From Mantis religiosa (Eukaryota; Arthropoda; Insecta; Mantodea; Mantidae): DNA of 64,000 bases. The notes beneath the pieces were generated by a model. The model searched no databases and was not told the origin of the DNA. It was given only the letters and a program-made list of their open reading frames with translations. The stretch spans positions 105,384,966-105,448,965 of the forward strand of contig CM060947.1 in NCBI GenBank assembly GCA_030765055.1, given 5' to 3'. How positions within the stretch are numbered: position 1 is the first letter of the stretch; every line of letters begins with the position of its first letter. The position numbers and the translations under genes were made by a program. Of the stretch, positions 24,735-35,985 are shown one piece after another.

Positions 24735-25165
24735 ATCACAAAATAGACAAAAAGTTGACGCAGGCATAAAAGTAGCCCAAGGAAATATTTTAAATATTTT
24801 ATTATATGCAGATGACGTAGTAATTATACAGGATTATAATTATACTTATAAAAGTAGCACAAGGAAATATTTTAAATATTTTATTATGTGCAGATGACGT
24901 AGTAATTATACAGGAAACAGAAGATGATCTACAACGTTCAATACACCATCTTAGCAAAAGTTTTAATATTGAAATATCAATAGAAAAGTAAAAAATAATG
25001 GCAAACTGGGGCAAACTGACACAAGACTGCCAAAAGTAGTTTTCCCATATAATCCTAAAGGAAAGAGGGAGGTAGGGAGACCGAGGAAAAGATGGAAGGA
25101 GACACTGTGGAGACGGAACAGGCGAGAGCCTAATCCATGAAGTGAAGAAGAAGAAGAAAATAGAG
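24735..25165 (+). mobile_element. LINE reverse transcriptase fragment with duplicated YADD segment
   Basis: A plus-strand frame reads GIKVAQGNILNILLYADDVV, the catalytic YADD motif of a non-LTR reverse transcriptase. A 68-bp stretch holding it (24766-24833) is repeated at 24848-24915 with two or three mismatches. Downstream come ETEDDLQRSIHHLSKSFNIE and, near 25055-25130, the LINE C-terminal type sequence YNPKGKREVGRPRKRWKE, ending in a GAAGAAGAAGAA tail. Most of the polymerase and all upstream domains are missing. It lies within the mellifera-like mariner, so it probably jumped into it. Confidence 0.75.
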
Positions 25166-25301
25166 ATAAAGTTTGAACTAGAGTCCTTCTAAAACACTAC
25201 TGGAAACAAGATTATAAGGTGGCTGCCACAGCTCCAAGAATATGTGAAGTGGAAAGAGGTGTCGTTAGTGAACGTGTGACACAACGATGATTCCAACATT
25301 T

Positions 25302-25302
<1 letters not shown>

Positions 25303-25345
<43 letters not shown>
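25303..25345 (+). repeat. (AT)n microsatellite inside mariner transposase sequence
   Basis: About 21 AT units lie between the transposase motifs VVSERVTQR...FQHFN and SGGPKVWN, replacing roughly a dozen codons of a usually acidic linker. The array therefore grew inside the dead transposon. Confidence 0.97.
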
Positions 25346-25348
<3 letters not shown>

Positions 25349-26441
25349 ACGTTCTGGAGGACCTAAAGTATGGAATATGAGGATACACGCCAAGTTTTGT
25401 GAGAATATCCGTAAAACTGTACCCTTAGGCTTACAGAAGTACTTGGTGCATCAAAAGATACTATATATCGCCACAATAAGACTCTTGGAAAATCATACAG
25501 AAGCTGCAGATCTGTACCTCATTAACTGACACCTCAACAGGCTGAACGTAGAATGAATATCTATAGTTAGCTTATCCGTAATCCCATGGATGATAGATTA
25601 TCAGGAAAATTGTCACTTTTGATGAAAAATAGGTGTATTGCCGAAACCTTGATGTCTCGAAACAGTGACTTGATCTCCGCCAACTTTCCAAAGTCACCGT
25701 TAAAATAAATCAGTTCAGTCCCAAAATAATGTTGTGTATCTGGTGGAATTTAGAAGGTGTGATGCACTAGGAGTTTGTTCCAAACGGACGGGCGAATGAT
25801 GCGGATCTTTATTCTCAACAACTGGAACGAGTTCGTGAAATTTTAAGACGGAGATACCCAGCATTACTTTACTGAACTAGACTTCTATTACAACAGAATA
25901 ATACAACAACCCATACTATTCGTACAATCATGGAAAAATTCATGAATTTGGAAAAGTAGAACTGCTACCACACCCAGCATACAGACCTGATTCTACATCT
26001 CAGATTATTATCTTTTTCGATTCATGGCCCATTTTCTACGTGGATGAAATCTTGACAACTTTGAAACAGTGCAATTGGTTGTCACCGAATTCTTCGCAAA
26101 AAAACCTCCAGAGATTCCTACCACCGTATGATAATAAACCTCGCTGAACGATGGCTCAAGACCATAGAATATACAGTGCGGACGATGGTTCCGTGCCGGT
26201 GGAGATCGTGTGCGCAGTCGTTTAAAATCCAGTTGCTGAGCCTACACTCTCAGTCATGCGCAGTACACTGAAATGGCCAGTATCGTGATGAGAGGTTTGT
26301 CCGGGTAACTTCTAACGCTTCGGTGCCGTCACGATAAGATTTTAAAGTTTTAGAAATTGTGATTCTTAATCGCACTGGTGATTAGCGTTTTGTCTGTGTG
26401 TATGTGTGTGTGCTTTTATATATTTTCTTATTTAGATTAAA

Positions 26442-27020
26442 ATGCCTCCAATTCAAAGCAAACTTGGTGGAGAAACACTTCATATCCAAACCGCGAAGTT
26501 ATTAATAATGTCAATCTATTCTGAAGCGGGAAGCAGTTTCTGGCGACATGCTAATAAAATGAAAGGGAGGGTGGGAGCAACAACAAAAGTATTTGAGAGA
26601 AAATTTCGTAAAATAATTAAAGAAGGGGAGAAATATGAGGCTTAAGTGACCTCCTTTGAAACATCTGGAAAGTACATCGTGTACCAGAAACAATCACTGT
26701 CATTGATGACTTTAATAGGCGTGTAATTAAAATTTGTATGTTCAGGAGAAAACTATACCCACTGTCAAAATTTGGGACTCCTGAAACATCAAGAGTCCAT
26801 TAACTTTAAAGGGGAAAACACTAGTTTAAAGACTATCTCATGTGTTACAGGTTTCAAGTGGAAGAAAACAAGGAACAACAGGGACTTGTTATAGGAATGG
26901 TATATGACAAATTGGAGCATGTCATATTTACGTGCCATAAAAAGATTTAGAGACGAAGGAAGGTCGGTTATCAATAAAGATGAAACGTATCTTCATACGC
27001 GAATCGGCTAACTCACTTCC
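26442..27020 (+). pseudogene. IS630/Tc1-like DDE transposase, 5' half only
   Basis: The open start MPPIQSKLGGETLHIQTAKL at 26442 runs for 67 codons, with VGATTKVFERKFRKIIKEGE. After a stop, frames alternate through IDDFNRRVIKICMFRRKLYP (about 26710-26765), a GFKWKKTRNNRDLL-like region (about 26850) and finally KDETYLHTRIG at about 26980-27010. This last holds the first catalytic aspartate. It is the same protein type as the copy at 30785-32110 (minus), where that site reads YMDETWIHTHY. Sequence after 27020 shows neither the second nor the third catalytic region, so this copy is truncated. Noncoding DNA at 26190-26440 may be its 5' leader. Confidence 0.72.
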
Positions 27021-29031
27021 ATGCACTACAAGCCACAAACGAGTCACCCCAGATTTTTATTTTCCTGTAAATTAAAACATTTGTGAAAGCAAAGAAGTAA
27101 AACAGTAAAGAAGATCAGTTGTTTCTCAGTGGCTAAGATGAAGAAGTGCTCATATATCTTAAGGTATGCATTTTAAGAAAGACGAGTCTGTGAAATATAG
27201 CCTTGTTGCATTGTATTCGGCAGAAGATACAAGTGACGCTTGGTAATAGAGTTTCTTCAGTGCGCGAAGAGAGTAGGTCACCGGCACAGAACTATCGTTG
27301 CTACTGTAATGGTCTATGCTTTGAAAATTAGTTCATTGCTTGTTAGAAAATATTTCAATTTTTTTTAAAACGACCTCACGAGTGAGACAGTATCTATAAA
27401 TATGTAACAAGAAATGTAGCTGTAGGGGAACAACATCCTTTTGTTTGGCAAAAGTGCCCATGGTTTCACACAAGTTGTATAAAAAGAGATATGGAACGTT
27501 TAGTGATTCATTTCATATAATGCATGAATATGAAATATCTCTAGTCCACTATATTTTAAGGACGAAAATCTGAGTTTAAGTGTATAAATAACAATGTGCT
27601 GTGTGAGTCATTGTTCAGTACTACCTATTACACTTATTTCAAGGATAATTACTGATTTACTTCAACAATGTTTTAGAACAAAATATTCAGGTTACTCCCA
27701 TCCTTGATACTTACAAACAGAATATACCCGTTTTTGCTTATTTGATATTCTATGTTTTACATAGCCATATGATCCATGAAATAACGACGATAACAGGAGT
27801 GATATTTGGTATTTCTCTACAGATTAGTTAGACAAATGTCATTCTACAGATATTTCGATTTAGAACTATTAACATTTATCTTATTTTTACTAAATGGTCC
27901 TGAAGATATATAATTGAAACAATTCCCTGCGAACGCTATTCTTGAATATCAAAAAGGACATATGTCGAGTTACTAATCAATGAATTAGCATTTATAAATG
28001 AGACTGATTAGAGAAAGTTTTTAGCTGCAAAAAATCAAGCTTTTAGCTATGTGTACCCAAAATATTTATGCATGGAAAATAGGTTCTTATATTTCGAATT
28101 CTTTCCTAAGTATAGTTCCTGATAGTGTATGTGCACTTAGCTTTATTTAAAATCTTTGTGGCCAAAATTGTTTGAGATGGAGTGAAGCACCTGATTTAAA
28201 AGGAAGTAGGTAACGATAAACTTTCGAAACCGTTCAAGAAATGTTGCGACCAAATGGGATTATCGCAACATTTTCGACAAAAATTGCTGCTCTCTGGAAG
28301 TGTAAGATCCTGAGTGTGCCATTAATTCTAGAGAAGGCATACTTCCAATAAAACTGAACATAGTGTAAAATAGGAATGTGAAATAAGGTGTTATGGTGTT
28401 GTGTGAGGGAAAGGATCCAGGTGCCAGCTGTCATGACCGCCGTTCGAACTTCCTATACAGGACGAAACTCATAAAGTGATAGTGATATCGTGATAAAGTG
28501 AGTAAAAGTTCCTGCAGTGTGTTCTATATGGTCAGGCACTAAAATGTTATCATTTACGTGTTTTTCATGATATTGTAAAATTATATAACAATTAGAGTAG
28601 GGACAATTCCTTCAGGTATCCTTCACTCCTGAACACTCAGTTAACAACGATTTAACTGTCGTTACTGTCAACAGGGGGTTATGCTGAAAATGGTGATTTA
28701 CGCGAAGTAGAGTTGTCATCCAACTTCGTGCTTCATGCGATTGTCAGTGAGAGCAAAAAGGTCCATATGCTGTTATAGCATACGCCACGCCCCTGTTTTT
28801 GCCGTTATGCTCTGCCTTCACTGCCAAGAGTTCTCTATTCGTTCTCAAAATCTAGGCTGACCAATACAGCAGTTGCAGGCAATGACGTCCAATTATACTT
28901 CCATTTGATTATGTATTTGTAACAGTAAGGAAGATTGGTTCGTAATCGGTATGCAACCACTATCGGATAAAATTCAAGATTCTCAAAAGGAATAACTTCT
29001 TTCAAATTAAGAGCATCATAACATCAAATAT

Positions 29032-29190
29032 GGCTGACCCGTAGCTCAGTCGGTGGAATACGTGCCTGACGTGCTAGGGATCACGGGTTCGATTCCCGGC
29101 GGGGTTGCGGGGTTGGGGATTTTTCTCCTACCAAGATAATTCTTAATCTTCCCCAGAGTCTGGAAGTATGAATGAGAAACGCACATGTGT
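29032..29190 (+). mobile_element. SINE-C copy 2, best tRNA-like head
   Basis: GGCTGACCCGTAGCTCAGTC carries a clear box A (TAGCTCAGTCGG), and ACGGGTTCGATTCCCGGCGG a perfect box B. The 5' and 3' ends of the tRNA-like part do not pair as an acceptor stem, and the sequence runs on into a body (TCTTCCCCAGAGTCTGGAAG, TATGAATGAGAAACG) shared with the copies at 4790 and 44860. It is therefore a tRNA-derived SINE or tRNA pseudogene rather than a working tRNA gene. Confidence 0.75.
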
Positions 29191-30621
29191 GCGTGATTTA
29201 GTAATTAAAATCCGATGAATACATTTTTCTCTGGAGAAATTGGCGTGTATCTGTCTGAGCAGACGCTTCAGTAGAAAAGAAGTTTGAACGCGTAAAAAAA
29301 TCAAGCATATTTAAGCATACCGTGAGTGAAACAGTAATATGTGTGCCATATCCTCTAAGTTTTAAGCCCATTAAGCGCATGTTTTCATGTTGGCGTGAGT
29401 GCAAGCTTATCTCTAACATTCTTTGCAGAGGCGCTTTTCGTTATCACTTACTTTATTTATAGTTTGTATTAGCATGCATGAGCACATATTAAAACGTCAT
29501 GAACACAAAAAAGATTATTATTCTTGTTTTTATTGTATAGAAAGTTTATGTTTCGCGCACACGGAAAGTCAACAATTTCGTTGCAAGGGTTTTGGTGATA
29601 TGCTTTAAAATATTTTAGTAGTAATGAAAATATTTATTTTCTCTTTCTGGTTTTCTTATACGCTTTTTGTAGGACGTACCCAGTAGCATTGTGAGTTGAT
29701 AGCAAAATCTTAGTTCTTGATAGCGGAAGAAAGGAACCTAAGTTCCGAGCATGTATGTCGCAGAAGAAACTAGTTCAGTTAGAGGTTGAGCTGAGCATTA
29801 GGACTTTGTGTTTTGTGTTGTTTAATTTTTTGGAATGCGCAGAATATATAAACATCTCTCGCTCATGCCTTCTTCCTCTATCACACACAGGGCACACAGC
29901 ATACTAACCCCACGCTACATTAATGGTGACACCCTATCCACGATGTCTCGTTTAGATTGTACTGACTATTTTCAGTGGACACATGGTATTCATTAAAATT
30001 ATGCGGGAAATGGTCGCCGCTGCATTGTTTCTTTTTTGGCTTTTGTTTGTTTGGCGTTAACGGTCACTAACGACTTTAACTGGTTCAAGCTTCACGTGCG
30101 ATAGGTTTACATCTGCTTGATGAATCTCCCGTCAATACTAAATTTGTTTGTAAATGTAACTTGATAGTTAGCTTAGGTCTGTTCTGATCTTTGGAAATTT
30201 TCTGCGTTCTTCTTATGTTGCTTTATTATTGGACGTGTGTTCACAAAGGGGTCGCGTGAGTTCTTCCTTATGCTGACCGGGAAGGAGAGCTGTCATGCAT
30301 TCTATACCATTTCTATACCAAGTTCCGCTTCTCATCGTTTATAACTTGTTTCTTGTCTCAGACTTTCCTTACTCATTTATGTGCACTGTCTTGTAATTAT
30401 ACTCGTTCTATTACCCAACCAAGGCCAGTGCAGTCTTGCTTAGGGGTGCGCCACTTGTTACGCGTTACCGCTAGCTCACTCTCCGGTATAGTCCGCTTGG
30501 CAAAACGTGAACGATAACAGATCTCATGCAGATATTCTCACTGTTTGTATAATCATATGTATAGTCATATCGTAGGGAATGAAATATATTAACAAACGCT
30601 TTAAAATACAATACAATTTGA

Positions 30622-30731
<110 letters not shown>

Positions 30732-30784
30732 CACATTCTTTCTCTGACATACCTTAAACTGACTTTATACCGGGATGTCTCTCA

Positions 30785-32110
30785 CTTGCAGTGTCGGTCT
30801 CTGATGCGGTAGTCGTTTCTTCTCCGGACTCATCACTGCTGTCCAGTCCTGGATTGATTATTATTCTTTCCATTTCATCTTCCAGAAGCGCATCTCTTAT
30901 CCAGTATGTTCTTTTAATATCCTTCACCTTCCGAACGGAATTTTTCCTGACATTTACTGTTATTGCTCTAATACCATCATGTTTAGAGTTGACAGAGAAA
31001 CATGGTCGACATTGTTGTCGGCAACTTTAGCTTTTATTAAATTCCAGACTAATTCGATAGGGTTCAAGTCCGAGTGATAGGGTGGTAATCAAAGTGTTGT
31101 AAAGCCAGCATCTGCGAATCATTTGTCAATGGAGTATGTTTTCTTTGGTCTCGGCTGTTTTGCGTGAACGAGAAGCTCTGCTTTTGTCATTTCCGAGTCA
31201 TATTTATGGCATTAAATTGTTGGTTGAGGGAATCTTACTGTCTCTTTTATTATGATACGGAGTATTGTCAATGACAACAATGCTGCTTTCTGGTAGTCCA
31301 GGTATCAGTTGGTTTTGCACCAACTTGGACACTTTGCACCCCTCATTTCGTTGTGATAGTCTGAGGTTTTGGAGTTAGAATCGTAAATGAGGCAAGCACC
31401 TGGAATAAATCCCATTTCTCAGCCAGCAAGCACGATAATAAGACGCTGTCCAGCACTGTTATTCGTATAAGCTCCTGGAACATCGTCACTCTGTCAACAC
31501 TTGGAAACAGTGTAATGTGTGTGAATCCAGGTTTCATCCATGTATATCATTGGGTTATTTTCCCCGCGTTCATTTCTTCTGAGTGTTCTAAGAAATGATG
31601 CTCTATGAGCTACTATGTCAGGGCATTCGCTCAGTACACTCCTATTATTTTTACACTTTTTGAATCGAAATTCAATAGATTTCACTATTTTTGTAAGTGT
31701 TTCTTTACCACCAGTGAAATTCACTTTTTTTATTATAAAAGTGCAATAATTTTCGCAGTGTAGGGATTTCTTTTTTAACCTCGTAATACTTCTGATATTT
31801 TCTTCTAATGATGCACTTATCCATTTCGTCCAAACGATTTTATTTGCAGGAGGTTTACCAATCTTGCGACGTGATTTTATTTTGCTCGGTCCACTTTCTT
31901 CATACCGGCCCTCCTTTCTAATGTTGCAAATCGTTGTCTTGCTGCAGCTAGTAGAACCGATAGCACTTTAGGTGGCGTTTGTAATGGTTATTTTCCGACC
32001 TTCTTCCTTCTGTACATCGGAAAACATAATAAAATTATAAATAACTCTCTGAGCTTGCTCGTGAACAACTTTATTTCCTTTACGTTCCACCACTAGCACG
32101 ATCACTGTGA
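30785..32110 (-). pseudogene. IS630/Tc1-like DDE transposase, near full length but broken
   Basis: On the minus strand from about 32090: ERKGNKVVHEQAQRVIYNF, then SKIKSRRKIGKPPANKIVW, TGGKETLTKIVKSIEFRFKK, HRASFLRTLRRNERGENNP and YMDETWIHTHYTVSKC (first catalytic Asp, about 31545). After a frameshift come VPGAYTNNSAGQRLIIVLAG, FIPGACLIYDSNSKTSDYHN, ESSIVVIDNTPYHNKRDSK (second Asp, 31267-31269) and LPPYHSDLNPIELVWNLIK (catalytic Glu, 31053-31055). The second Asp and the Glu are about 71 codons apart. This is much longer than the 34 of mariners but in line with the eukaryotic IS630-like group that carries DN-x-x-YHN and PPYH-x-DLNPIE. At least two frameshifts and several stops are present. I could not identify its terminal repeats. 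Confidence 0.82.
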
Positions 32111-33339
32111 ATACTACGCTGCACATTAGTAAATTGGACTGTACAGCATTTTATGACGTGTACACGTCGCCATTGCATTAGTTCGTCTGTTTGCCGCTTC
32201 CAGTGCAGGACTGCACTGGCCTGGGTCGGGTTATACTTCTAGAACGTGATACATTGTCATCATATCAGGAGGTGTTACTCTGGCTTGATAGGCTACCCTG
32301 AAGAGTTGAACCTTATTTGGAGGCAGCTGCAGTGGTGGAGGATTTTGCCCATTATGGAAGCATCTTTATCTCTTGCACAAATAACGGAAAGTTATGAAGC
32401 AACAGCAGCGTCAACTTTTGTTACTTAGTATTGATATTATATGAAGATAGGCAGCCCTTTGTCAAGATGGATCCTGTTCATACGGGCATTATTGGAATTG
32501 TTTGATCTGTTAAACCATGCTCACGTTTGCGCAACGGCTCAGTTAAACTGAAATCTAAGACCTCGCGGCGGACCACTGTTATCCACGGCTACTCTGTGCG
32601 TGTAGAGAAGCATTGTCCCTCATGTTCGGATGGGATGTTCTTACTTGATGACTTGTCGTTAAGAAAATATTCTCGTATATCTGTTGACCAACACGTTATC
32701 ACAGTACATCGTGTTATGAGGTAACGAGACGGAATGTTGGTGCCGACATATAGCTGTTAGTTACGGTTTAGGCCTTCTCCTACAAAAGACGATCAAGGCC
32801 GTGTAGGAGTAGGTATGTAGGTGCTATGCTATAAAATTATACAAAGTTCGTTAAGATTGTTTTAATGTTACAATTTTGGACATATGCAGCTCTTTTGTAA
32901 GAAAACTACCTCTCCCACCTACCGTAGGCCTGTTAAAAAGGTGACTATACCTCTGCAACTGTCTGCGAGCCCTGATACCGAACTGTTGATTATATTTGGA
33001 TGAAAAGCCAATTCAGGAGCTCCGGCTTAAGGAGAATCCTTCCTTCACAGAATCTCAGAAATGTCATCGTGCCCATCAATCATCACTCCTGAGATTCGAC
33101 TTGTTTTGTTCCGTGGTTGCTGCACTAGGACCGCAGATACATACCAGAGTACCACTAACGAAACATTGCATCGCATCACCAAAATATTGTAATTGTGTCT
33201 CCCGGTGTTACTACTGATGATTTTGGCACATTTCTGCGTTATTTAATCCTATCAAACAGCAGCGATGAATGGGTTTAATTTGAGAGAGCAAACATCGGTA
33301 GACGAAGCCCATTCCTATCTCATTGAGTATATCCCCACG

Positions 33340-33560
33340 CTCTGATCTTGAGGATCAGAGCCGTAATCCTGAGGATCACGTGAGGAGCTTATGCCCACCT
33401 TTTATGTTCTCATCCAATATCTGTTTGCATACACTATAAAAGGCTCGGTTGCGTGTGTCTGTGCGTTTATTAACAACCTTAAGTCTCAGCTGTAAACGTG
33501 CATTATGTTTCATTCGTCGGAGCAGTGGAGCCATCACGAACAAACTACTAGCTCTACCTT
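33340..33560 (+). promoter_or_regulatory. Promoter-like block: hairpin, E-box, TATA box
   Basis: A perfect 8-bp hairpin (CTCTGATC, loop TTGAG, GATCAGAG) at 33340-33360 is followed by a CACGTG E-box at 33377-33382 and a strong TATA box, CTATAAAAGGC, at 33434-33444. A plausible transcript start lies about 30 bp downstream. A donor-like GTAAGT at about 33570 follows a 22-codon ATG frame. It is on the strand opposite to the host gene. It could belong to an unrecognised transcript or to a retroelement LTR. No second LTR copy was seen. Confidence 0.25.
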
Positions 33561-33756
33561 TTTAAACTGTGTAAGTTAGGTATATGTTATTATCGGCACT
33601 TTTTAGAGGCTTATAAGGATGTTACGGTATCTTGTTCCCTTAACTGTAAATTATACAGCTGCTGATTGTGTTTTGAGTTTTATTTTCTTTTGATCTGTGT
33701 TTTAGGACGTGATTAGACTTTGCCTTTTATTTGTATGATTTTACCAGACACTAATG

Positions 33757-33818
33757 ACCACCACCACCACTACTACTACTATTAATATTACTACTACTAT
33801 TACTACTACTACTACTAT

Positions 33819-33895
<77 letters not shown>

Positions 33896-33905
33896 TTACT
33901 ACAGC
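33757..33905 (+). repeat. (TAC/ACT)n trinucleotide microsatellite
   Basis: About 50 units, starting as ACC repeats and passing through ACT with several ATT interruptions. On the minus strand this reads as polyserine, which is an artefact and not a gene. Confidence 0.97.
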
Positions 33906-34738
33906 TACCACCACATCGTGTAATATAACTTAAACTCGCAGTACTTGTTCTCAGATTTACTGCATTAATTACAACTGTTAATGAAACATTAGTGAGTTTG
34001 AAAGTGTGTATGTATTTGTGCACGTGCTTAGTTTTATTCTGTATTTTCTATAAAACATATTTAACGTAAGTTATAAAGATATGACTGACTTATTAGCTGA
34101 AACAAAAAAGATTTTCTTCTGAAATGGAAGTATTTCTTTCTAACCTTAACCACAAAAGCAACTATAAATCACTTCAAAGACAAAACGATTACTTTTTTGC
34201 AGCCTTAAGGGCTTCAACATTAAAGAGATCTCGTCATGTTTTTTCTATGCTTTAGTTCTACAAACAAGAAATTAATTTCAAACTCGCCTAAATGCGAGAC
34301 CATATGTGTCCGAGTATTTGTCAGTTCAGGTACTCAGTGCAGATGTGAAATATACAGTTAGAAAAATTTGTTAGCTTTATGTTTTTCGGACTTCCAAAAT
34401 TAAACATCGATGCCGCTTAATACTCTGTCATTTAGCATTTGGGAATAAATTAATAAGTTGCGTATAATATCTACTGTTTAATTTTCAATGCGTTTCCTGT
34501 TATCACATGAAATACCATTTTGTTTTGCATCTTCTAGTTCCTTAACTATAATAATAAGACTATTAACTTATATTCACTCTATTGCTACGGGAGAATACGC
34601 TGAGATATATTTACAACCATATTTGCATTTGTATTTAAAACCGAAATGTTTCCAGTATGATCTCCATTCTGATGGAGATATATTTCCAATAATTTCTCTA
34701 CGCTTTTCGTCATTTTTAAATAATTAAATAATGCTTAC

Positions 34739-34815
34739 CAAAAAAGACGTTGAATACGTGGAGCAGCTTCTTCCTTCTGAAGTCGGACATGTTGCGATTA
34801 TTGGAGTTGAGGTTT
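34739..34815 (-). CDS. Calexcitin / sarcoplasmic calcium-binding protein, start-codon exon
   Basis: On the minus strand the acceptor TTTTCTTCATTGTTGCAG is followed by 25 bp of 5' UTR, the ATG at 34790 and 17 codons reading MSDFRRKKLLHVFNVFF. One extra G then precedes the donor GTAAGC. That G plus AC from the exon at 8721 makes the Asp that opens the first EF-hand, giving VFNVFFDVNKSGTIE across the junction. MSDFRxKKLLxVFNxFFD is the hallmark N-terminus of insect calexcitins and related SCPs: a basic amphipathic first helix entering the first calcium loop. Because an acceptor precedes the ATG, at least one non-coding exon and the promoter lie further right (above 34826). I could not locate them. 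Uninterrupted frame, consensus splice sites and matching phase all argue for a functional gene. Confidence 0.9.
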
Positions 34816-35113
34816 CTGCAACAATGAAGAAAATAACATTTGAAAATTGAATCAAATGGAGTGATTAAATGAATTTGTAAGTTAGATGATTTGTTAGATG
34901 GTTTACATAATGAACATACGTAATTTTCAGGTTTGAAACCTTCCAGGAAGAATTTGTTAACAAAATCTGTATAGGGTATTGGCTCGACGAATGAAATGTG
35001 TTATTTCAAATGCTTTATGTATGCATTAATTGGTTATCAGAACTTTTAAGAGACGAATACCTTGTATACCGTGTGTTCTCCACCAAAATATATATTTTAT
35101 GAACAAATGCTTT

Positions 35114-35328
35114 GCCCGCTTTTGTAGCGTAGACAGTAGTTAGTATATTTGCCTCGCGTTCAGGAAGTCCCGAGGTCAGGTTGAGTTATCTGGATAACAT
35201 TTTTCTGGTGTTTTCCTTATCCTGAAAGGCGAATGTGAGATAGCTATAAGCTCTGGGCTCATTTGAGCATCATTTATCTCATTTCATTCATCGTCCGATA
35301 TGACGATGTAGGACGTTAATTAAAAAAA
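35114..35328 (+). mobile_element. SINE-A copy 5
   Basis: The head GCCCGCTTTTGTAGCGTAGA, a decayed box B region, and body motifs CTCATTTGAGCATCATTTAT and TTCATCGTCCGATATGACGA lead to an A run at 35322-35328. Similar AAAT..GCTTT sequences on both sides may be a target duplication. The copy is moderately diverged. Confidence 0.85.
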
Positions 35329-35767
35329 GACAGCAAATTTGCTTTGCTTCATCATGTTTGATACATAAGACATACTCTCCGGAAACGCAAGTGTGCTTGG
35401 ATTATGCTTTCCTAAACAATTTTTTCCTTTGGAAATCCAATTCAACCCCTGTCTCGTTTATCGTCTATATGTATAAACTTCCAAATAAACAAGCATGAAC
35501 AGAGATTCATACTTCTACTACAATTGTCAGCATAAACAGGGAGAAGAAAAGGTGTGCGAGAGACGCGCCACTATTTATGTTCTTTATAATTCATTTTAAA
35601 AATTACTAAACCTTTCACACGGCATTTGCGTCCAAATATCCTGTTTACGGGCCCTTAACTCCCACATATTCACTCGCTTCACATGACACGTTATTACACA
35701 ATCTACCGCTTACCTATGGTAGGTAGAGGAAATATTGCAGATATTTCATGAAAATAATCAACATGGA

Positions 35768-35985
35768 CATTTCATCTTTTTTTTTTGTTTTTTTTTTCTC
35801 CGATTAGTAAAATGATAAAACATTCAGCCTATTAAAATGCCACATTTTGCGTTTTTTTGTTTTTTTCCTTTTTTTCTTTTTATTCTATATTATTTTTTTA
35901 TTTTTTTATTTTTTTTATTAATTTTTTTTATTTTTTTATTTTTTTATTTTATTTTTTTCATGGTTTTTTATATTTTTTTGTTTAT
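35768..35985 (-). repeat. A-rich 3' tail of the LINE (T-rich on plus strand)
   Basis: On the minus strand this is a long run of A tracts broken by single T, G or C, mostly of the (TAAAAAAA)n type. It follows the 3' UTR of the LINE whose frame ends at 36087. Its length and imperfections suggest an ageing poly-A tail plus slippage. Confidence 0.75.

Larger units (their letters stand above)
24598..26170 (+). mobile_element. Mellifera-like mariner remnant, interrupted
   Basis: The left part, TTAGGTTGTCTCATAAGT, looks like a mariner terminus. After a LINE fragment (24735-25165), the transposase N-terminus resumes: KHYWKQDYK near 25195, then APRICEVERGVVSERVTQR up to an AT repeat at 25303-25345. 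Then come SGGPKVWN, LGASKDTIYRHNKTLGKSYR, LTPQQAERRMN, IVTFDEK (first Asp, about 25615), LCIWWNLEGV, EFVPNGRANDADLYSQQLER, LLQQNNTTTHTIRT (Asp replaced by Asn at the second site, about 25900), LLPHPAYRPDS (third region, Asp kept) and INLAERWLKTIE near 26160. The family identity is clear from motif order. No right terminus was found, and many stops are present. Confidence 0.8.

Noticed and set aside
26281..26337. TATCGTGA / TCACGATA inverted pair
   Set aside because: An 8-bp stem with a loop of about 40 nt is within chance for this length of DNA.
29032..29104. Functional tRNA gene
   Set aside because: Box A and B are good, but the ends cannot form an acceptor stem and the sequence continues into a SINE body found elsewhere.
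33751..34023. Polyserine open frame on the minus strand
   Set aside because: It is produced by the (TAC)n repeat, with no conserved flanking protein.
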